A stretch of 64,000 nt of DNA from Prosopocoilus inquinatus. Taxonomy: Eukaryota > Arthropoda > Insecta > Coleoptera > Lucanidae. The notes under the pieces are model-generated. The model worked only from the letters and a program-made list of their open reading frames with translations. It made no database searches and was not told where the DNA came from. The stretch is taken from positions 25,424,001-25,488,000 of the forward strand of contig CM069872.1 in NCBI GenBank assembly GCA_036172665.1, in the 5' to 3' direction. Shown piece after piece: positions 11,861 through 23,800 of this stretch; position 1 is the first letter of the stretch; the number at the start of each line of letters is the position of its first letter. The translations under genes were made by a program, and so were the position numbers.

Positions 11861-14800
11861 CTATGTATTTCAAAAATAAAATTTTATTCAGATATGATAT
11901 AAATCTAGCATTGATGTTATCTAACAATTGCATATTACTGTCGCTGCCAAAAAAAAGTTTTCTTGGCGTAAATTTAACAGTACTAAAACTTTTTCTGCGC
12001 AGCTGTAATTAGGAAATGTCATTCACGAATGACAAACAAATTAACTTTTCGAAAGATAAATTCATTTTCAATTTTCGTCTTCTCTATACGGCTAATATGA
12101 GGCAATATTTTTCAAAATGAAATAATGACCAACCTTTATTAATTATTGTCTATCATCCGCAAGTGTTAGTTCATAATTACAGCTGCCCAGCAATTAGCAT
12201 TATTAAATTTATCGGTTATTTCAGCAACGACAGATGTGCCATGCTTTTCAAATGGCACATGTATCGTTCCTGAAATAACTAATTCCAATAATTACATTTC
12301 TTTCAATTAGCCCAGCTTTCTTTTTCATCAACAAGAATAGTGTTGGAACTTACTTGAAATGTATTCATTATAATCAAGTACGCCGCATTTTCCCATTATA
12401 CCGACTAGAGGATTAGTATCTTCTAGAGTGGACAGAAACATTTCCTGCTTGAAGAACATTTTATTTGGAGAATGAGGTACTTCTGATGGAGTTATAAACC
12501 ACGGTCCACGAAAGTAGCATTTTCCACTGAAATAAGAAATATTAGCTGTGTTCAATAAATTTGAATGAGACTGATAATACTCTTTAGTGTCCCAGATGCT
12601 ATCAATTTGAGCAATCATTTGTCGGCCACCTTCCGCCGCGACGTACACAAAATCACCGGTTTTAACAACTCCACTGCAAATCGTGTTGTACTGTTCATAA
12701 TATGTATTCCCATCATCAATATCCATATTTGAGAAGGCAACCACGTTCTAAGGGAACACAAATTAGTTAACAGTCCAATTTATATCTGTAACACTTCACA
12801 CTTACAGGTTTCTCTTTCTCTATAAGCTTTTCCTGCTCCTGAAGCTCGGCTAATTCATCCTTATGCTTTTCGACACGTTCTCTAAACACAGACATCACTC
12901 GTTTAGGTTCTATGGGTATTTCGCGGGGTATTAACACTAAACTAGGATTTTCGGGGAATATTTTAATTTTTTTAAAGCTTCGGGTTCTTGTACTATATCG
13001 AGATTCACAGACGTACACATCTTTTTCGTCATATCCTGCAAATAATTTTACAAAGTGAATGAAAATACGACACGTTTTCTGTGAATAAAACTCCACCTTC
13101 AGGTTTCATCATAAAGTACTGCTTGATATTCATGACGCAACACCTTTCTTTTACTTCCTCCAAGGGTACAGCAACATGCGTGTCTGATTTGAACACTTCT
13201 TTTTCCAGAAACTTTCTGGTCTGAACGTGATATGTCTCGATAGGTCTCAAAAAGTAGTTGCCGTATAACATCTGTTGCCCGTTGTTAGTCCACAGTCTTT
13301 CGATGAGCAGTATGTGTGGCTCACAACCTTTTTCTTTCGCATCTAAGTACACGAATTCACCAACCTTATACGTCTGCTGATTACAAGTCATGGATTCCCC
13401 GGAATTCAAGTTTGCGTCTTTTATTACTGAATCATCAGAACTCCGAGTTTCACTCTCATCTTCCAGTGATTCTTGCAAGATTTTGCTTTGCCTATGCGAT
13501 TCCACGTCGGCGGTCAAATGCATCAATGTATAGCCGAATGCAGGAGACTGCAACAGTTCTCCATTTTTGCACAACTCATCACGTTGCTTGATGAAGTACG
13601 ACTGCAATTCTAGAGAATCTTCAAACACCTGTGAATCTGATCTTGATATCCGTCGAGCTCTGTCCAGACAGGCGAACATATCATCTTGAAAGGTGTCGAG
13701 TCTGCGATATAAACCTTTATCTAAACGGCGTTTTATAATATCCAAAGATAAAGCGCGAACTCTAAAACCAAATGTTTAAATTTAAAAAGGACTGTAACAT
13801 TAGCCTCTTACTTTTTGCCATCGACTTCATCATGTTCTGGTAAGTCGGCCATGGAATCAGAGTAACATCTTTCATCAATATCCTGATGATTGTAAACGTT
13901 AGTGAATAAATTCAGTAATAAATCCTGTACGGCCGCCGGCACATCCGGAACCGTATCATCATCTTCTTTCAATTGTAACTTAGTTTGAAGACACACGCGT
14001 TGTAAAACCAACGCGTCTTTATAAATTTGCGAATCGGGTTCGTTATATTTGCAAGCATTATCGAACATTATGATGAAATCGGTGACCAAATCGTCAAGGG
14101 TTTCGTACATGTTAGATTTTAGCTTGTGTGAGATTTTCTCCATGTCGATGGGTGTTTTTATTACTTCATAGTAGTCAGGATAATCCTGAAAGTTTTCCGT
14201 AATTAATAAACATGTTTGCACATAATAAGCGAAATTCAACTCACGTTTTTAGACGGTAACTTCATAAAAATTAGGGCTAACTGCCTGTTGGCTTTCGGTT
14301 CACGGTAATCTCTAATGGTATCATATAAAATTCGACAATTTTTTTCTGTTGGAGAGAGTATTCTTCTAGGTTTACTTCTACAAAATACTTATCTGTCAAA
14401 ACGGCACAAGCAAGCAAATGAAAATTAATTGAATCAATTATATGCAAATTGAAACACTTATATGCAGAACGTCACAAGTCTAACAACTATTGTAAATTTA
14501 CAGTGCGGCTAAACGTCCACCGGCAGAATCAGATATTGTATTAGAATATCCGCCGATTTATTACATTTAAATACACTGTTCTCCCGAAAATTATTTTAAT
14601 TCTTTTTAATTCGGCGGAAGTTTCCGAAAACTCATCAAGATCCCCGGACGGCGTATTTAAAAGAAATAAATGCATACATGCATTACAGCACAGCCAGTAG
14701 GTTCTCATAGTGATGTGACTGGATGTGAGTTAAACGCGAAATTAACCTAATCTTATCTGGTGATGAGGAAAGGACGAAAGAAAATGACTTTATGCAACAA

Positions 14801-17800
14801 CTTTAAGCCGCGTAAGTTGTAGACATAAGTGTGTACCAATCTTAACACATATGAGTGTGGGCGCACCTTAAAGCTGCAATTGTTATGTAACTGTATTAAT
14901 TTTGTAACAAAAGTGACTCTTTAAATCAAACAATTCACAAATATGGCACGTTAAAGCAAATTCAACAAATGGCGAATTCGTCACTGGCTTTACATATTTA
15001 AGTAAATGCAAAACTATTTCTGTTTTTAATGTCCCTTTAAATTCATTTTATCAAGAAAAAGTTGTGTAGATTTTCATTCCGCGAAATTAAAAAAATTATT
15101 TTTAAATATACAGGTTGTTCATTTAATAACACAACCTACACAACAAACCTAACTTATTATTTTTTAAATGGAACACTGTACAGGGTGGGCCAACAGTGCG
15201 TGGGCAAAAGATTGTGACGTTACTATTGAAAAGTTTTTAAAACAGTGTGCGCACTGACATAGATATCGGTTAGATGCACAACCTAAAATTATTTAGACTT
15301 ATACAGAGTGTTCCGCAAGAGTGTGACAACCCTAACATTTTTTTTTAATGAAACGCCCTGTATATTATTACAACGTCTGAACGGTCCGGTGGTAAGGGAC
15401 CGGCCTTGCAATCGTAAGGTCGTGGGTTCGCAGCCGCTCGAAATATTTCTCAGGTACCCTTTAATGTTGGAGAGAAAAATCGACACTGCTTCCCTTTCAA
15501 CGGCGAGGAGGTTTGGAAGTCATAAAGCCATGGAACACTTTACACACATAAAAATACACTCCCGCTCCTGAGGTCCTGCCAAGTCCATGACTTAGGACAC
15601 CGTTGGGCAAACACCATAGATTAAAAAAATATTAGACGGCAAATTATCAGTGGATGAGAATAATATATATGGTTTTATTAACCTAAAGTTTATCGTTTTC
15701 GAGATATTGACAATTTACTGGTAAAAATCGCAAAATTTGTTACTCCGTAAAATAGTTACTTTTAAATATTTAGCTTTAAATTTTGGTAGATATATTATTT
15801 AACTATTAGGACACAGAAATCTGATCAATTCGAAATTCCTCTAATTACTTTACACAGGGTGACGCCTAATGTAAATTACCATTAAAAAAATTAAATGGAA
15901 CGGCCTGTATATGAACACATAGTTTAAAATATTCGTTACCAAGGTTTGCAATAGTATAAGACTTTTTACGTATACCTCTTAAGCTGTGAACGTAGAATTT
16001 TTTTTTTGATTTGTATCTTTAAAATCGTAGTTATATTTGTAATTTAAGGAATCAATTCTATAACTGGGCTGCAGTCAAAAAAGGTTGATAGTAATACTCT
16101 TTTAAAGTTTAACCGAGCTTTCGGAAAATTTATTTCCTTTATCAAGGTTTCTACAAAGCAAATTTTAAAATTAATAATTAATAATAAGAACAATTTACAT
16201 GATTACTTACTCCTTAGTGAGTACACAAAGTTAAACCACTAGTTACTATAACAAATTTCATTAAAAATAAATTTTAAGAATTAATTTTGAATTTAAATTT
16301 TTTTGACTGTTAAATTATTTGCAAAATTTAGAAAATCGAATCACGATAGAAAAGATTGTTTATTCATTATTAGGTAATATGATGTAAATTTTGATTTCCA
16401 ATATCTTTATTGTCTTTCTTTTTAGTTTTAAAATTTAATAGATAAGCGTAAATACAACTAAGCTTCTCCATATCAGTTCTTATTAATACTCTTTTATTAC
16501 AAAAAATATGGCACATTTCAGTAAAAAGTCAAAACTGGTTCCATATCTAAAATTTTTGCATCTTCAAAATTAATCTTATGGTCTTCATTATTGGCACGTT
16601 CAGATAAAGCAAAAGCATTAGGTCTAAGTCTAATATCACTTTTACGAGAAATAATTCTCGAGTGAAGAGTTCTAGATGTTTGGCCAATATAAACAGAATC
16701 ACAATCATGACAAGGAATTTCATAAATAGAATTAATTTGTTATAAGTCTAAATAATTTTAGATTGTGCATCTAACCGATACGTATGTTAGTGCGCACACA
16801 GATTTAAAAAAATTTCAATAGTAACGCCACAATCTTCCGCTCAAGCACTATTGGCCTAGCCTGTATATTTTATTGCAGTTTCCGTTAGCCCTTGAAGAGG
16901 CGATACAAATGACAATAGGGTCAAGTGGTGTAAAAATGAGACGCAAAATTCAGGTGAAAAATGATTCTTATAAATACTTTATTATTTATTTATTAGCTTG
17001 TAGTTAATAAATATTTCTATCCCAGACTGCATCATTTTACTTATCTATGTTAATTTGTTGAGGTATTTTTCTACTAAATAATTTTTTTTTATAAATTCGG
17101 TCGCCTATGGCCTTAGGCCGGGTTTTTCAGTCACAGTTTCACTTTAATCTTCAGTTTTTTTTTTTTTTACATAGGAACAGATGGAAGCTAACTGAAGATT
17201 AACGTTAAACAGTGACTGAGCAACCGGCCCTCAATATATGCATTTTATGATTTTTACCTGGCATATCTCATTTTTAGACTTTTTCAGGGTTACATATGAG
17301 ACACAGTTTTTATTTATTTTCACTATTTTAAACATTTTTTGTATGTTTTTAAGTTGTCAATAGCTTTATCATCATCATTTACCTCTTACAAAAATTTCAT
17401 CAATTCCATTGAAGGACTCTAACATTAAAAAATTGAAAGTTTTAAAAACTGTCTCATTTTTACACCACTTGACCCTATAAGAAGCAATCACTCTTTTTTT
17501 CTCGTCAGAGCAGGCCGTGTTTGCGTTTCCTTAGGTTGCTTACATGAATTTTGATATATGCCAGAAGCTGACATGAAAAATATTATGACAATTCCACACC
17601 AGTAATCTGACTATACTGCCAAATACGAAGAAGCACTCATTTCAAATCTAGAACAACTCTCTGCATGCATTTTTGAATTATTTCATTAGTTTGAGTGCAG
17701 CTTTAAGCCATTCGCCTTGCTATTTAGAGCTTGTTTCTCTGGTAATGTAAAAATTCGTCGTTATATTTACAACATTTTGTTGGAAATCGTTTTTGATTGC

Positions 17801-20800
17801 AGTGAAAACCTCGAGCGGCCTCTGTACAGCTGTTTCAGCCCTGTTTGAGGCTTCATCAGCACAGACGTAGCTCGACATTCTCACTGCAAACCAAAAACGA
17901 CTTGTCCAATTTATTCGCAATTGCGATGTAATAGTGATGAACAAATAAAACAGCGACATCCTACGATCGCTTTTTGACCTGACATTGCAGTAGGATAGAC
18001 AAACTGTAGCGGATTTGCTCCTAATAAGTCCCCCACGCAAGGCAGCCATGCCTGCTGTCAAAGCATAATGAAAGTTTTAAAAAAATTTGTTGTAAATCGT
18101 TTTTGATTGCAGTGAAAACCTCGAGCAGCCTCTGTACAGCTGTTTCAGCCCTGTTTGGGGCTTCATCAGCAAGCATGGCCGCCTTGCATGGGGGACATAT
18201 TAGGAGCAAATTCGCTTCAGTTTGTCTATCCTACTGCAATATCAGGTCAAAAAGCGATCGTAGGATGTCGCTGTTTTATCTGTTCATCACAATTACATCG
18301 CAATTGCGAATAAATTGGTCAAGTCGTTTTTGGTGTGCAGTGGGAATGTGGAGCTACGTCTCTGCTGATGAAGCCCCAAACAGGGCTGAAACAGCTGTAC
18401 AGAGGCTGCTCGAGGTTTTCGTTGCAATCAAAAACGACTTGCAACAAAATTTTATAAATTTTAACGAAACAGAACAAAATTTACTAGGCAAAGGCTTTAA
18501 ACATAACATAAATTCATCACTTAAGGTCAAGGATTTAGAAATTTTAGGCATAGAAACTGAACTAGCACTAAAAAATCTCTCACATAAGAACCATTTAACA
18601 TATAAATCAGCACACATAATACAGAATAGCGCTTCACAATCTAAACAACACATTCAACAACAAGAAACGATCAAGTCCATTAAATTAAAAACAAAAAAGA
18701 ATAGTATTATTTTCACAAGAGCGGACAAAGGAAACAATGTGATCGCAATAGACCAAGTAGATTATGTAGAAAAAACTATGGCATTCATTAATATTGGAGA
18801 ATATGAAATTTTGAACAAAGATCCTACAGAAAGTTTTCAGAGAAAAATAAAAATGACAATTGAAAGATGCAAACCATTTTTGAAGATAAGCACAAATTCA
18901 AACTATTATTAATGAACCCCCCCCCCCCCCAAACTTTATTCATTTATAAGACTACATAAACAAGACTTACCTATTAGACCCGTGGTCTGCCGCATTTAGT
19001 GTTTCAAAATGTCTAATAGATATAATCAAACACTATTGCAATTTTCATCCGAAATATTCCAATAAAAACTCTTATGAATTAATAAGTAATATCCATAATG
19101 TGCATTTACCAAGTAATAGCAAACTAATTTCTTTTGACGTAAAAAATCTCTTTCCAAGCGTACCACCAGAAGAAACGGTAACAATAATAAAAAACGAGTT
19201 AGACAAAAATAGAATTAATCCAGTAATAACATCAGATATAAAGGACATGTTAGAAATAAAATTACTTTGAATTTCAAGGTACACTATATAACTCCAAGAA
19301 AGGATTAATTATGGGCAACCCTTTAAGCCCATTACCAGCAAAAATATTCATGGATCATATAGAAACCAACATAATTCACAACAATCATTTAAATAGGAAT
19401 TTCATATACTGGTTTAGATACGTGGACGACATTTTAGCATGTTTCACCGGAACTAATAAACAACTAAACAATTTCTTCGAGTTCATCAACACATTTCATC
19501 CTGATATAAAATTTACAATGGAAACAGAAGTAAATGAATCCATAAATTTCTTAAACTTAAATATTTCAAAAAAGAACCAAAAACATGAATTGAATATATT
19601 TCACAAACCAACCCACACAGATATAACTATAAATAACAATTCACTACACCCACATCTACACAAACTGACAGCGTATAACAGTTTGATCCACAGAGTAATC
19701 AGTGTACCCTTATCAAAACACAATTTTGAAAAAGAAATCAATTTAATAAAACAAATAGCGATTAATAATAGTTTTAAACTCTCTATAGTCGACAAACATA
19801 CTGCATAAAAAACTCTATAAAAAAGCCATAAAAGAAGTATACCCGAGTGACAACCAAATATTTCACACCCTCACTTATCTAGGTAATGCGACAGACAAAA
19901 TAAGTAAACTTAAACAGCACGAATTCAAACTACCTTACAGAACTACAAACACATTAGCAAAACACATAAAAAACAATAAAAGCAAACGAGACAAACAGGA
20001 CGATCTTTTAAGAAAAGAATCAATGAACACAAAAGATGCTTTGAGAAAAAAGGATTCAACGTATGCAAGACACCTGATAGAAAATGATCACCATATAGAA
20101 AGTAATTTTGATATACTCCACATTGAAAATAAAAGCCCAAAATTAGATCTGTTAGAAATCCTCGAAATTCATAGAATTAAGAATACCGGAAAGCTACCCA
20201 ATGAACAAACATATTTCAATTATTCCTCCTCGTTATTATCAATATTCAAGATGGACCAGATGTAGCATCTCGGGTGAATTTCCAGCCCCTTAGTTCGTAG
20301 AAAATTAGTTTAATACTAGCACTATAAATAGCCCGTTTTGTAAAATTTTACGCAAACAATCTTGTCATACCGACCTGACGAAACTTCAGTGTAGCGAAAC
20401 GCGTCGTATTACAATAAAAAGAATTGTGAAAATCAACAAGTGTTTTGTTTATTTAATAAAACATTAATATGTTATACGGAGTGGTCAAAAAGCTATATTC
20501 TATTTAGTGTGAAAATTTCATTAAATCAATTTCTTTTGTAATTTTCTGGTATATTTTTATTATTACTTACTAAGTAAGTTACTAAGTAACCATTTATGTT
20601 ATTTAGAATATGTTTTAATTTTCTCGTGTGACATTACTTGTGTTTCTCTGGAATTATTTTAATAATCGTATTTATAAAACTTACGACTTCTTATAGCAGA
20701 TATTACAATGTCATGCTTTGAGGACAAATAATGTTACATGATTATGAGGATGAATTCGGTACAGCTAAAATGATTAGAATATTAAATAATCACAAAGCAA

Positions 20801-23800
20801 CACAAAACCTGTGGCTGTAATCCAAATAAGTAGTGAGAAAACCCCTCGACCACATTAATTCACTGAAAGCGAATACGTATTTCGGTAACGAAGTTACCAT
20901 CTTCAGCGCTAAACTGATATTAAACTTTAAAACAACAAATAAACTAAACTAGACTAGCCGCACTCCCCCCCTCACTTTCTTTGTACCGTATTATGCATGC
21001 AAAGCAAACCGGGATTCTTCGAAAATCTAAAGGTCGAAGAGGCAAGAAGCGGTCGGCCCGGACTTCTCAAAATTCATTAATCTATTCCTATTTTTGTGAA
21101 TCTCCAAGCTTTCGAAAGAATCTAGGTTTGTTTTGTTATTAATTTGTTTGATTAAATCTATTTTATTTACCGAATGATTGTTTTCAAGCATGTGTAAGGC
21201 AACACTGGATTTATCAAAGCGTTTGTATTTTAAATGAGCCAAGTGTTCTTTGAATCTAATTTTTAAGGATCTTTTTGTTTGCCCTACATAAATTTGATCA
21301 CAATTTTTACAACTAATTTTATATATACCTGATTTATCCTCCGAATCTACTTTATCTTTTGGATTTCCCAGCAACGATTTTAAGCTGTTATTGTTGGTGT
21401 AAACTATTCTTAAACCTAATTTTTTAAAAATTGTATTCAACCCTTTAGTATATTGAGGATAAAACGGCATTTTTACAATTTTCTTATAATCTACCTCACC
21501 TATTTTGTCAGATTTTAGTGTGGTTATTTTATTAATCTCTAATTTTTGTTTTTGTTTTCTAATAATGTTATAGATTACATCGGGTTGGTAACCATTGTAC
21601 GTGGCGATTTTAATAATTTCTTGAAGTTCTTTACTATAATTAACAGTTGATAAAGGGAATGTCAGCATCCTATGCACTAAGAAATTTAAGGCCGCTAATT
21701 TATATTGTTTGCAATGATTTGAATCCGCGGGAATGAATCTATTAACATTAGTAGATTTCCTATAAACGTTAAATTCTAATTTATTACTATTTCTAGTTAC
21801 TAATGTGTCTAAAAAGGGTAGTTTATTGTTAGTTTCAATTTCATAGGTAAATTTGATGGTGGTGAATTTAGAGTTTAAACTTTTAAGGAATTCCTCTATT
21901 GAACATTTACTTTGGTCAAAAACACAAAATATATCATCGACGTATCTCACCCAGATTTTAGGGAAATAATCTAAAGAGGCTTTAAGTTCCGTTTCAAATT
22001 TACCCATAAACAGATTTGCCATAAACGGTGACAAGCTATTTCCCATGGCTGCCCCTTCCAATTGTTGGTAAAACTCGTTGTTAAATTTAAAGAAATTTTG
22101 ATTCATGCATAAACTAGTGAGTTTTATTAATTCATCCACTTCCTCCTTATCGAAGCTATTCTTTGATAAAAGTTCTTTCAGGTAATCTAAGGTGGTTTTT
22201 ACAGGTATACTAGGAAATAACGAAGTGACATCGAAGGATACTAAAATTTCGTTTGGTTTTATTTCTAGATTTTTTTTTTAATTTTTCAATAAATTCTAAT
22301 GAATTTTTAACAGAAAAATCGGGTAATTTAACTGGAAGGTTATTAAATTTATCACTTAACCACCTCGATAATGAAGAAGTCGGTGAATTTATACAGGATA
22401 CAATGGGTCTCATGCTGTTACCTGGTTTGTGTATTTTTGGTAAACAATACAATCTAGGGATTATTGGGTTAGATGTTGTTAATTTGTAACGTAAAGCGTT
22501 CGTAATCGCTTTACTGCAGTCTAACATGGTTTTTTTGGTCTCCGTAATCATTTTAGGTAAAGGATCTTTTTTAACTTTCTGGTATTGACCTTGATTAAGC
22601 ATGCCATTTACTCTGTCGAAATAATCTTCTTTATCTAAAATGACCACAGTATTGCCTTTGTCCGCCTTGAGATAAAAACAATCTTTTTCTCTAAGTGTTT
22701 TAATGATTTTCAAATTTTTATCTTGTTTTTTGGGGGAGGACTGAATTTTGTTTTCGGAAATTTGAATTTTACACGCGGTTCTAACAAAACTTTTGACATT
22801 TTCGTTACAAAACTTAATCGAATCTTCTATACCTGTTACGATTTCATCTAAAGGCGGTTTGTTGAACTTAAGATTAAACTTTAGTCCTTTGCTGAGCAAG
22901 TTTTTCTCTTCCTCACCGAAGGATTTTGATGATTCATTTTTAATTAACAAATCATCTGGATAAGTTTGTTCAATCTCGGATGGTGGTTTTTTATTAAGCA
23001 AATTCGTCAATTTTTTGTTTAATGTAGTTACTTTTTGTTTCAATTTCCTCTGAATGACATCTTCCGTCTTATTCAAAAAACTTATCCAATCCAAGTATTC
23101 AGGATAACTTTGGTTTCTAATTAAGGTTAGATGCAATTCATATAACTCTAATTCTAATTTACTTAATTTATGATACTGATATTTTATTTCTGAAGATAGC
23201 CATTTTTCCTTAGCATACTGAATTGCTTTCAAACTAGAATAGGAATTCGTAGACGATTTTATATTAATAAATTTCGGGAACACTTTAAGTTTTTTGCAAT
23301 CTTCAGAAATAAAATATCAGTATCATAAATTAAGTAAATTAGAATTAGAGTTATATGAATTGCATCTAACCTTAATTAGAAACCAAAGTTATCCTGAATA
23401 CTTGGATTGGATAAGTTTTTTGAATAAGACGGAAGATGTCATTCAGAGGAAATTGAAACAAAAAGTAACTACATTAAACAAAAAATTGACGAATTTGCTT
23501 AATAAAAAACCACCATCCGAGATTGAACAAACTTATCCAGATGATTTGTTAATTAAAAATGAATCATCAAAATCCTTCGGTGAGGAAGAGAAAAACTTGC
23601 TCAGCAAAGGACTAAAGTTTAATCTTAAGTTCAACAAACCGCCTTTAGATGAAATCGTAACAGGTATAGAAGATTCGATTAAGTTTTGTAACGAAAATGT
23701 CAAAAGTTTTGTTAGAACCGCGTGTAAAATTCAAATTTCCGAAAACAAAATTCAGTCCTCCCCCAAAAAACAAGATAAAAATTTGAAAATCATTAAAACA

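Larger units (their letters stand above)
15178..16865. mobile_element. TIR element with about 115-bp inverted ends, hosting other insertions
   Basis: The left end (from TACAGGGTGGGCCAACAGTG) and the reverse complement of the right end (TACAGGCTAGGCCAATAGTG) align to about 15,293/16,744 at roughly 85%, through GTGTGCGCACTGACAT and TCGGTTAGATGCACAA to TAAAATTATTTAGACTTATA. Inside lie a SINE and a PLE fragment, so it is a non-autonomous or fold-back element invaded later. Confidence 0.65.
17765..18447. mobile_element. Hammerhead-repeat units, antisense then sense, joined to a PLE
   Basis: From 17,765 to about 18,170 the 312-bp repeat runs antisense (one nearly complete unit plus part of a second; CTCGAG landmarks at 17,810 and 18,120). 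At TCAGCA|AGCATGGCC it flips to sense and runs to CAACAAAATTTT at about 18,447, the recurrent repeat end, where PLE coding sequence begins. Together with the following PLE it forms one composite. Confidence 0.75.
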
